DNA of 64,000 nucleotides from JBGAPI01 sp044221335 (lineage in GTDB: Bacteria > Pseudomonadota > Gammaproteobacteria > Xanthomonadales > Ahniellaceae). The stretch covers positions 62,001 through 126,000 of the forward strand of contig JBGAPI010000002.1 in NCBI GenBank assembly GCA_044221335.1, read 5' to 3'. Shown here one piece after another: positions 52,434 to 59,781 of this stretch; position 1 is the stretch's first letter; each line of letters begins with the position of its first letter. Under the pieces are notes generated by a model. That model was given only the letters and a program-made list of their open reading frames with translations. It had not been told where the DNA came from and made no database searches. Both the position numbers and the translations under genes were made by a program.

Positions 52434-52464
52434 GGCCGGTCGGCACATCGTGTGCCGGCCGGTC
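52434..52464. terminator. 14-base-pair hairpin after the Arg-rich open frame
   Basis: GGCCGGTCGGCACA at 52434-52447 pairs with TGTGCCGGCCGGTC at 52451-52464 (two G-T pairs) over a TCG loop. No T-run follows on either strand, so it would stop or protect a transcript without being a classical intrinsic terminator. Confidence 0.45.
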
Positions 52465-52532
52465 GATGTCTCGTCGGTTCCCGACTCGCGCACACGCAGC
52501 GCCAGGAGAGCCCCGGCATTCCCCAAGGGGCA

Positions 52533-53549
52533 ATGAGTGATTCGATCCTCGTCGCCGCGATCGCTGCTCGAACGATGCTGATTGCCCGCAGCGGGCTCGC
52601 GCTGGTCGTCGGAATCATCGGTCTGACGATGTCGGTCGCGTGCACGGCGGCCGAGGACTGCGCCGGACTCGGCGAGCCGACGACGAAATCCGATCTATTG
52701 CACGGTCGCCTGTCGATCCTGGTTCCGAATGGTGCGGCAGGGGTCGCCAACCGGCCGAACAACATCATGGGCCCGAGCGAAGACGAGTCCGACCGCTCGG
52801 TCGTCAGCGTGACGCGCAACGGCGCCAACCTGCGCGTGGTTTCCTCCGAGCTGTTCGCTCGCCGCGGAGAACTCGCCGACACCCGGCTGGTCGCTGCCGC
52901 CGCGCAGTTCATCGGCCTGACGGCCGACGAGGTCGCGCCGTCCGACATCACCCCCGATGCGTCCCTGAAGTGGGTCGCCATCGAGCCGCGCGCTCCGCAC
53001 CGGATCAGCAGCGCGACCACCGTGTTCGCTGCGTTGGTCGAGGATGCAGACGGCTTCCTCACCTTCGTCGGAATCTCACTCGATCTCGCCGATCAGCCGT
53101 CGACCGCCTGCCCGGGCCTGATCCGCGCGATGGCGGCGAGCATCACGCCGGGAACCCGCCGGCTCGAGAGCGAGGCCGGCTGGCGACGGGTCGACCGTTT
53201 CGAGATCCGCGTGCCGTCCGGATGGCTGGCACGCCGCCAACGCGGTCCCGACTTCGCGGTCTGGTACCTGTTCAAGGCCCCGGTGCTCGGTGAATCGTCG
53301 TCCTCGATCGGGATCTACGACGGCTTCGCGCCGTCCTTTCATCCCCAGGGCAAGCCGATCGTCAGTGGCAAGATCCTGGGTCGAAAGGCGCCGTGGTATC
53401 CACGCGCCTCCGGCGATCCGGCGATGGATACGCGGGTCGACCTCGAGCACCAGGAGGTGTTGCACATCTGGGTCGTTCCGGCGGCGACGGAGGATGCCGC
53501 GACGCTGCGGGCGATGGCGGAATCCCTGCGATCCGCGGGCGGCACCTAG
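52533..53549 (+). CDS. exported protein of unknown function
   Basis: A 338-residue protein starting at ATG 52533 behind AAGGGG. A hydrophobic N-terminal segment (residues 16-33) precedes ACTAAEDCAG, which may be a signal-peptidase I or lipoprotein site. The mature domain is mixed alpha/beta with no motif I can name. A second half beginning near residue 225 (RVDRFEIRVPSGW) resembles a small beta-domain. Confidence 0.55.
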   Translation: MSDSILVAAIAARTMLIARSGLALVVGIIGLTMSVACTAAEDCAGLGEPTTKSDLLHGRLSILVPNGAAGVANRPNNIMGPSEDESDRSVVSVTRNGANLRVVSSELFARRGELADTRLVAAAAQFIGLTADEVAPSDITPDASLKWVAIEPRAPHRISSATTVFAALVEDADGFLTFVGISLDLADQPSTACPGLIRAMAASITPGTRRLESEAGWRRVDRFEIRVPSGWLARRQRGPDFAVWYLFKAPVLGESSSSIGIYDGFAPSFHPQGKPIVSGKILGRKAPWYPRASGDPAMDTRVDLEHQEVLHIWVVPAATEDAATLRAMAESLRSAGGT

Positions 53550-53612
53550 TCGATCGATCCGCGCGGATTCGGGGAGCTGCGACCGGCGGCCGGCGACCGC
53601 TACGCTAGGGCC

Positions 53613-54245
53613 ATGATCGACCGCTGGCTTCCCATTGCCGCCGTGATCGGCGCGCTCTACGTCGCGTCGCTCGCGGTGCATCCCTATCCAGGAAGCTGGG
53701 CGCTGAAGGCCCTGCCGGCGCTGCTGCTGGCGGGGCTCGCACTCACGCGGCTCAGCGCGACGAGGCGCAGGATCCTGTCCGTCGCCTTCGTCGCCGCCGC
53801 CGCCGGTGACGCGCTGCTCGATGTCGACGGCACGGCCAATCTCGCGCCGGGGCTCGGCTGCTTCCTCGTGATGCAGATCGGCTTCGCGATCGACTTCGCC
53901 CGTCAGGCACGCGGCGCGCCGGCGCGCTGGCCGCTCGTCGCGCTGCTGGTCGCGGCGGGCGTCGGGTTGCTCATCGTTGCCTGGCCGCGGCTCGGCGACC
54001 TCGCCGTTCCGGTGGTGGTCTATGTCGCCGCGCTGGTCACGATGACGTGGACGGCGCTGCGCGTCCGTGAGCGGCCGTGGATCGGACGCGGCGCGCTGCT
54101 GTTCGTCGCGTCGGATGCACTGATCGGCGTCAGCCAGTTCGTGATGCCGTTTCCGGCGCCGACCGCGATCATCGTCGCGCTCTACTACGCGGCGATGCTG
54201 ATGATCGGACGCGGCCTGTTCGGGCCGCCCAAGGACGCGCCATGA
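53613..54245 (+). CDS. YhhN/TMEM86-family integral membrane protein
   Basis: A 210-residue protein with about eight hydrophobic segments and the family marks AAAGDALLD near residue 61 and SDALIGVSQF near 167, in which Asp/Asn residues form the active site of lysoplasmalogenase homologues. In bacteria the family may act on lyso-ether lipids, but substrates are mostly unknown. The next gene overlaps it by four bases. Confidence 0.8.
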   Translation: MIDRWLPIAAVIGALYVASLAVHPYPGSWALKALPALLLAGLALTRLSATRRRILSVAFVAAAAGDALLDVDGTANLAPGLGCFLVMQIGFAIDFARQARGAPARWPLVALLVAAGVGLLIVAWPRLGDLAVPVVVYVAALVTMTWTALRVRERPWIGRGALLFVASDALIGVSQFVMPFPAPTAIIVALYYAAMLMIGRGLFGPPKDAP

Positions 54246-54697
54246 GCACTCGGATGCTGCACACGATTGCGATCGCACGACCGCGCGAAGTGGTCTTCGA
54301 CTATGCCTGCACGCCGGCGCACTGGCCGCACTGGCATCCGTCGTCGCTCAGGCTCTACGGCATCGTCGACGCGCCGCTCGCCGCCGGCGCCGGCTTCGAG
54401 GAGGACGTCCGTGCCGGCGGCCGCAGCGGGCACCTGGTATGGACCGTCGAGGAGGCGAAGCGTCCGGCCCACTGGACCGCCCGAGCCGTCGTCGACAACG
54501 GCGCGCGCCTGACGCTCACCTACCGCTTCGCCGAGACCGCGACCGGCACGAGCTTCGAGCGCGAACTCGTCTACGAGCTGCCGAACGCCTGGCTGCGCGT
54601 GCTCAATGTGCTGCTGCTGCGCCGGCGCATCGCCGCCGAGTCGGCACAGTCGCTGCAGCAGCTGAAGAACCAACTAGAGAGCGGCACGCCGACCTGA
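54242..54697 (+). CDS. SRPBCC (START-like) family protein
   Basis: A 151-residue Bet v1-like fold protein with the PREVVFDYACTPAHWPHWHP N-terminus and the C-terminal long helix (RRRIAAESAQSLQQLKNQLE). Such proteins bind hydrophobic ligands. It is coupled to the YhhN gene, so a lipid-related job is plausible, but no ligand is suggested by the sequence. Confidence 0.75.
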   Translation: MSTRMLHTIAIARPREVVFDYACTPAHWPHWHPSSLRLYGIVDAPLAAGAGFEEDVRAGGRSGHLVWTVEEAKRPAHWTARAVVDNGARLTLTYRFAETATGTSFERELVYELPNAWLRVLNVLLLRRRIAAESAQSLQQLKNQLESGTPT

Positions 54698-54798
54698 CAG
54701 CCCCATCGACGAACCAGCCCCATCGCCGAACGAAAGACAGCCGGGGCACTCCACCGACTCCCGCACCGACGCTTCCGACGAGCCCCAGACCCGACAGG

Positions 54799-54823
54799 AG
54801 GGGAAACGCGCAGCGTTTCCCCT
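54799..54823. terminator. 11-base-pair hairpin between the SRPBCC gene and the VWA operon
   Basis: AGGGGAAACGC-GCA-GCGTTTCCCCT is a perfect 11-base stem. It lacks a T-run but could stop transcription or protect the 3' end. A second palindrome, CGTCAT-CTG-ATGACG, follows at 54834-54848. The 190-bp gap holds no gene. Confidence 0.45.
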
Positions 54824-54887
54824 GTCACGTCAGCGTCATCTGATGACGATATCGTCCCGGCATGATGACTGAACGAGACAACGCTTG

Positions 54888-56012
54888 ATGGATGCCCGCC
54901 GGATCGTCGCGCCGCTGCTGGGCCTGGTCCTGCTCGCCGCGGTCGGCGTCGGGATCTACGTTTCCAATCACCGCCTGACCGAAGACCGCGGCGCGGTCGA
55001 CGGCAGCCGGGCGCTGCCGGATCGCAGTGCCGGCCTCCGCGGCCTGATCGGCTCCGAAAAGGAAAGCTATTTCGCCGATCCGCGGACGCGCGAGGCGCTC
55101 GCTAGCCTCGGTCTCACGGTCGCCGTCGAGAAGGCGGGATCGCGCGCGATCGCCGGCCGCTACGAGCCGAAGACCTACGACTTCGGCTTTCCCTCGGGCG
55201 CACCGGCGGCGATCCAGCTGAAGCAGCAGGCGAAGGCCGCGGCGGTCTACAACCCCTTCTACACGCCGATCGTGATCGTCAGCTGGAAGCCGATCGCGAA
55301 GATCCTGATCGCCAACGGCATCGTCGAGGAACAGGGCGGTGCCTACTACATCACCGACCTGCCGGCGCTGATCGAGCTGTCCGCCCAGGGCAAGCGCTGG
55401 AAGGAACTGAAGGCAAGCTCAGCCTTCGCGACCACCAAGACGGTGCTCGCCACCTCGACCGACGTGCGCACCTCGAACAGCGCCGCGATGTACCTGGCGC
55501 TTCTGTCCTACGTCGCCAACGCCCAGCAGGTGGTGCAGAGCCAGGAGGACGTCGACCGCGTGCTGCCGGTGGTCGCGCCGCTGTTCCTGCGCCAGGGCTT
55601 CCAGGAGCAGAGCACCGCCGGACCGTTCGAGGACTACCTCGCGCTCGGCATGGGCAAGACCCCGCTGCTGGTCGCCTACGAGTCGCAGATGATCGAGTAC
55701 TGGATCAAGCACCCGGACAAGATCGACAGCGAGATGGTGGTGCTCTACCCGAAGCCCACGGTGTTCTCGAAGCACGTGCTGGTGCCCTTCACCCCGGCGG
55801 GCGACAAGCTCGGCGCCGCCCTCGAGCGCGAGCCGCGGCTGATCGAGCTGGCGCACGAATACGGTTATCGCACCGGCGGCGACACCCATGGCCCCGAGGT
55901 CTGGGCGAAGCGCGGCATCAAGGTGCCCGAGGTGCTGGTCGACGTGATCGATCCGCCGAGCCAGGAATGGCTCGAACGCATGACCCAGGCCATCGAGGCG
56001 AGGTTCAAGTGA
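54888..56012 (+). CDS. periplasmic solute-binding-like protein with N-terminal anchor
   Basis: A 374-residue protein with one N-terminal membrane segment (residues 8-25) and a type II periplasmic binding fold (VAVEKAGSRAIAGRYEPKTYDFGFPSGAPAAIQL, then YLALLSYVANAQQ and GKTPLLVAYESQMIEYW, split across residues 74-285). ATG 54888 is used; a TTG one codon earlier is in frame. It heads a run of coupled genes with the VWA lipoprotein. Ligand unknown; a metal or oxyanion is possible because solute-binding/VWA pairs occur in such systems. Confidence 0.7.
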   Translation: MDARRIVAPLLGLVLLAAVGVGIYVSNHRLTEDRGAVDGSRALPDRSAGLRGLIGSEKESYFADPRTREALASLGLTVAVEKAGSRAIAGRYEPKTYDFGFPSGAPAAIQLKQQAKAAAVYNPFYTPIVIVSWKPIAKILIANGIVEEQGGAYYITDLPALIELSAQGKRWKELKASSAFATTKTVLATSTDVRTSNSAAMYLALLSYVANAQQVVQSQEDVDRVLPVVAPLFLRQGFQEQSTAGPFEDYLALGMGKTPLLVAYESQMIEYWIKHPDKIDSEMVVLYPKPTVFSKHVLVPFTPAGDKLGAALEREPRLIELAHEYGYRTGGDTHGPEVWAKRGIKVPEVLVDVIDPPSQEWLERMTQAIEARFK

Positions 56013-57613
56013 ACACCCATCCGATCCGCCGCCGTCTGCTGGACACCCTCGCGTCGATCGTCGCCATCGCCGCCATCACGCTTTCCGCCGGCTGTGGCAG
56101 GGCGCCGGACGCGTCGTCTGGCGACAGCGCCACAGCGCCCGACGATCCGAAGGCCTTCCGCATCCTCGCCGGTTCCGAACTGAAGGACCTCGAGCCCGCC
56201 CTGATCGCGGCCGGTCGCTCGGCCGGTGTGCCGCTGACGATCGCCTACGCCGGCACGCTGGACATCGTCGAGCGGGTCAACGCCGGCGAGAAGTTCGACG
56301 CGATCCTGCCGCCGAACGGCGCGTATCCGACCCTCGCGCTGACGGTCAAGCCGGTGGCGCGAGAGAAGCTCGCCTACTCCCGGGTCGCCCTGGGCGTGAA
56401 GGCGACGAAGCTGGCCGAGCTCGGCTGGGACCGCCGTCCGCCGACCTGGGTCGACATCGCCAAGGTCGCGGGCGCCGGCCGCCTGCGCTACGCGATGACC
56501 AACCCGACCAGCTCCAACACCGGCATGAGCGCGCTGTTCGCGGTCGCGTCCGCGACGGCCGGCAAGACCGAGGATCTCGACGCGGCCGAGGTCGACACGG
56601 TCACGCTGAAGTCCTTCCTGGCCGGCCAGAAGATCACCGCCGGCAGCTCGGGCTGGCTGACCGAGGCCTATTCACGCGAGGCCGCCACGCTGGAGGCGAT
56701 GGTCAACTACGAGGCGGTGATCCTCCGCCTCGACGACACGCTGCCGCCCGCCGACCGGCTGACCCTGGTCTATCCGAAGGACGGCGTGATCTCGGCCGAC
56801 TATCCGCTGATGCTGCTCGACGCGGCACGGCGCGCGGACTACGACACGCTGGTCGCGGTGCTGAAGGCCGCCGCGTTCCAGCGCGACGCGATCGCCGCGG
56901 CCTATCTGCGGCCGGCGAACTCCGACGTCCCGCCCGCCGCGGCCGTGCCGACGACCGCCGTGGCCGAGCTTGCCTTCCCGAACCGGCTCGAGGTGATCGA
57001 TGCCGTGCTGTCGGCCTACCAGGACGAGTGGCGGCGCCCGTCGACCTCGATCTTCGTGCTCGACACCTCGGGGTCGATGAACGGCGAGCGCATGGAAGGG
57101 ATGCGCCAGGCGCTGAAGATCCTGGCCGGTGCCCAGTCGAGCAGCGCCAGCGCGCGCTATGCCAGCTTCCAGAGCCGCGAGCGGGTCGTCCTGATCCCGT
57201 TCTCGAGCGAGGTCGGCGACCCCGAGCGCATCGAGTTCGCGCGCGGGGGCGTCGATGCCGCTCGCGCCCGGGTGCTCGCCGCGGCCGACGCGCTGCGCGC
57301 CGACGGCGGCACCGCGATCTACTCCGCGCTGGCGAGTGCCCAGGACATCGCGGCCGACGAGCGTCGTGCGGACCCCGACCGCTTCGTGAGCATCGTGCTG
57401 CTGACCGACGGCAAGAACAACGAGGGCCGCAGCTTCGACTCCTTCCGCAGCGGCAGCCGCCACGGCAGCCCGGCCCGGGTCTTCCCGATCCTGTTCGGCG
57501 AGGGCGATGCCGAGCAGATGAAGCAGGTGGCAGAGCTCACCGGCGGTCGCGTGTTCGACGGCCGCAAGGCTTCGCTGTCCGCCGTGTTCAAGGAAATCCG
57601 GGGCTACCAGTGA
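56009..57613 (+). CDS. lipoprotein with solute-binding and von Willebrand A domains
   Basis: A 534-residue protein from GTG, with lipobox SAGC (Cys29). Residues about 45-320 form a periplasmic binding fold (AGSELKDLEPALI, FDAILPPNGAYPTL, AMTNPTSSNTGMSALFA). Residues about 348-534 are a VWA domain with the metal site DTSGS (352-356) and a later LTDGKNN. The start overlaps the preceding stop (GTGA). The two binding proteins probably share a ligand or partner at the inner-membrane surface. Confidence 0.8.
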   Translation: MNTHPIRRRLLDTLASIVAIAAITLSAGCGRAPDASSGDSATAPDDPKAFRILAGSELKDLEPALIAAGRSAGVPLTIAYAGTLDIVERVNAGEKFDAILPPNGAYPTLALTVKPVAREKLAYSRVALGVKATKLAELGWDRRPPTWVDIAKVAGAGRLRYAMTNPTSSNTGMSALFAVASATAGKTEDLDAAEVDTVTLKSFLAGQKITAGSSGWLTEAYSREAATLEAMVNYEAVILRLDDTLPPADRLTLVYPKDGVISADYPLMLLDAARRADYDTLVAVLKAAAFQRDAIAAAYLRPANSDVPPAAAVPTTAVAELAFPNRLEVIDAVLSAYQDEWRRPSTSIFVLDTSGSMNGERMEGMRQALKILAGAQSSSASARYASFQSRERVVLIPFSSEVGDPERIEFARGGVDAARARVLAAADALRADGGTAIYSALASAQDIAADERRADPDRFVSIVLLTDGKNNEGRSFDSFRSGSRHGSPARVFPILFGEGDAEQMKQVAELTGGRVFDGRKASLSAVFKEIRGYQ

Positions 57614-58239
57614 GCGGACGGCCGCTGAAGCTCACCCTGCTGCTGTTCCTCTACGGCACCCCGAACCTGGTCGGCTGCACGCTCGCGCTGATCGGGCCGG
57701 CGCTGCTGATCGCCGGCGTGATCGACCGCGGCTGGTGGCTGATCACGCTCGGGCTCTATGCGGCCGGCTTCCTGATCGGCCGGAGGCCGCCGGAAATCGA
57801 GCGCCACATCGAGACCACGCTGTCGGCCGAGCAGACGCTGCAGCAACTGGACGCCCTGATCGCGAAGGCACAACCGATGCTCGATCCGGACATGCGCCGC
57901 CACCTCGACGGCGTCCGCGAGTCGGTCGCGGCGGTGCTGCCCAGGATCGCCGGTGTGGGCGGGCTCGACGAGGACGCCTACACCGTCCACGAAACGGTGA
58001 TCCGCTACCTGCCCGAGACGCTCGCCAACTACGCCGCGCTGCCGCCGGTGTTCCGCACCACGCAGGTGCTGGCCGACGGCAAGACCGCGAAGGCGCTGCT
58101 GGGCGAACAGCTGGCGCTGCTCGACGAGAAGCTCCGCGAAGTTCTCGTCAACGTCACCCACAGCGATGCACGGGCGCTGGTGACCAACGGCCGCTTCCTG
58201 AAGCAGAAGTTCGCGCCCTCCGACTTCGGGATGCACTGA
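57610..58239 (+). CDS. membrane protein of the VWA operon
   Basis: A 209-residue protein with two N-terminal hydrophobic segments (residues 8-37 and 40-58) and a soluble helical C-terminal part (LSAEQTLQQLDALIAKAQPMLDPDMRRHLDGV..., then VIRYLPETLANYAALPP). It may be related to XpaC-type proteins found beside TelA in toxic-anion resistance operons, but TelA is absent here. Coupled to both neighbours by overlapping stop/start codons. Confidence 0.6.
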   Translation: MSGRPLKLTLLLFLYGTPNLVGCTLALIGPALLIAGVIDRGWWLITLGLYAAGFLIGRRPPEIERHIETTLSAEQTLQQLDALIAKAQPMLDPDMRRHLDGVRESVAAVLPRIAGVGGLDEDAYTVHETVIRYLPETLANYAALPPVFRTTQVLADGKTAKALLGEQLALLDEKLREVLVNVTHSDARALVTNGRFLKQKFAPSDFGMH

Positions 58240-58442
58240 TGCCGCGCACCATCATCGACCTGCCGGAACAGCAGATGCGCGAGGTCGACGCGCTGTGCAG
58301 GACGCTCGCCATCTCGCGCGCCGAGGCGGTGCGCCGCGCGCTGCTCGCCTTCGTCGACAGCCACCAGGAGGTGCGCGCCGACGGCTTCGGGCTGTGGAAA
58401 CAGCTCGCCGGCGACCCGCAGGGCCATGAGCGCAGGCGCTGA
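58239..58442 (+). CDS. RHH/CopG-type antitoxin-like protein
   Basis: A 67-residue protein that begins with a ribbon-helix-helix domain: MPRTIIDLPEQQMREVDALCRTLAISRAEAVRRALLAF over residues 1-38, followed by a short acidic/basic tail. The start overlaps the preceding stop (TGATG). The next gene begins 17 bases before its end, the usual order of a VapB/VapC-type pair. Confidence 0.8.
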   Translation: MPRTIIDLPEQQMREVDALCRTLAISRAEAVRRALLAFVDSHQEVRADGFGLWKQLAGDPQGHERRR

Positions 58443-58818
58443 GCCCCTCGCCCGCGGCCTGGTCGACACCGGACTGCTGGTCGACTACCTCGAGGGCGAG
58501 CCGCGGGCGGCGCGCGCACTCGAGGCGATCGAGCGGCGCGCGATCAGCGTGGTCACCTGGGTCGAGCTGATGAGCCTGTCACCCCCGGACGCGCTCGAGG
58601 CGACCCGCGGGTTTCTTCGATCCTTCGACCGGGTGCCGCTGTCCGAACCGATCGCCGACGAGGCCTGCCGGCTCATCCGGAACCACCCGGGCCTGGCGCT
58701 GCGCCGTGCCGTCAGCTGGGCCGCGGCGCGAGTCGGCAAGCTCACCTTCGTCACCGCCGATCCCGCCTTCGTCGACGCCGATCCGCGCGGCGTGCGGCTG
58801 GCGTACGCGAAGCGCTGA
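58426..58818 (+). CDS. PIN-domain protein with an altered active site
   Basis: A 130-residue PIN protein: Asp14 (LVDTGLLVDYL), Glu47 (WVELMS) and Asp112 (TADPAF) are present. At the third acidic position, where VapC proteins usually have L-P-D-A-x, this one reads L-R-R-A-V (residues 92-96), so Asp is missing. Weak or lost nuclease activity is possible. Together with the RHH gene it forms a toxin-antitoxin-like unit inside the VWA operon. Confidence 0.75.
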   Translation: MSAGAEPLARGLVDTGLLVDYLEGEPRAARALEAIERRAISVVTWVELMSLSPPDALEATRGFLRSFDRVPLSEPIADEACRLIRNHPGLALRRAVSWAAARVGKLTFVTADPAFVDADPRGVRLAYAKR

Positions 58819-58912
58819 GCCGCTGTCGCATCGGCTTCATCGTCGCGTCATGCCCCGGTGACCGCCGGTAACGAGGATGACGACCGGAGACGACCGTCCC
58901 GGGAGCCGCGCC

Positions 58913-59713
58913 ATGCGCCAGTTCCGCAGCATCTTCATCTCCGACGTACACCTCGGCACGCCGGAGTGTCAGGCCGAGTACCTGCTCGACTTCCTGCGCA
59001 GCACGCGCAGCGCGAACCTCTTCCTGGTCGGTGACATCGTCGACCTCGCCGCGCTGCGTCGGCGCAGCTACTGGCCGGCGACGCATTCGGCCATCCTCGC
59101 CGAGTTCCTCGCGATCGCGGCCCGAGGCACCCGTGTCACTTACCTGCCGGGCAACCACGACGCCGCGTTGCACGCGCTCTGCGGCCAGCGGATCGGAGCG
59201 ATCGCGGTGGCGGCGCACGCCTTGCACGTCGGCGCCGATGGCCGGGTGTACCGGGTCGCGCACGGTGACGAGTTCGAACGCGGCGAGCTGCTCCGGCACT
59301 GGCTGAACCTGCTCGGTGAGCGACTGCACGCACTCCTGATCTTCGTCAATCGCGGCGCGAACGTCGTGCGGCGCTGCTTCGGCTACAACTACCGGCCGTT
59401 CACCATCGCGGCGAAAGCGCGGATCGGCCGTGCGATCGGCTACATCCGAGGCTTCGAGGCCGACGTCGCCGAGCATGCACGCGAGTTCGGCTACGACGGC
59501 CACATCTGCGGCCACATCCACTACGGCAACATCCGCCGCTTCGGCGACACCTTGTACCTGAACGACGGCGACTGGGTCGAACACTGCACGGCTCTGGTCG
59601 AGCACGAGGACGGCGCAATGGAGCTGCTGCACTGGGTCGAGAACGCGACGGCGCTGGCGCGGGTCGAGGCCGAGACGGTGCTACCGGTCGTGGCCTTCCG
59701 CAGCGCGGCCTAG
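58913..59713 (+). CDS. LpxH-like calcineurin-type phosphoesterase
   Basis: A 266-residue metallophosphoesterase: FISDVHLGT, GDIVDL, GNHD and GHIHYG carry the expected metal ligands. It belongs with LpxH/LpxH2-type UDP-2,3-diacylglucosamine pyrophosphatases, an early lipid A step. ATG 58913 has GGGAG seven bases upstream and is preferred over ATG 58877. The conserved DGDWVEHCTALVEH C-terminal segment supports the family. Confidence 0.85.
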   Translation: MRQFRSIFISDVHLGTPECQAEYLLDFLRSTRSANLFLVGDIVDLAALRRRSYWPATHSAILAEFLAIAARGTRVTYLPGNHDAALHALCGQRIGAIAVAAHALHVGADGRVYRVAHGDEFERGELLRHWLNLLGERLHALLIFVNRGANVVRRCFGYNYRPFTIAAKARIGRAIGYIRGFEADVAEHAREFGYDGHICGHIHYGNIRRFGDTLYLNDGDWVEHCTALVEHEDGAMELLHWVENATALARVEAETVLPVVAFRSAA

Positions 59714-59781
59714 CGCGGAACCCGCCCGTACGGAAGTGATGTCCGGCGACGTCGTCGCGAGATGCCGGGGCGTTGCCCGGC

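Noticed and set aside
58877..58912. Earlier ATG for the phosphoesterase gene
   Set aside because: The GAGG directly abuts that ATG with no spacing, while the later ATG has a well-placed GGGAG and begins with the family N-terminus.
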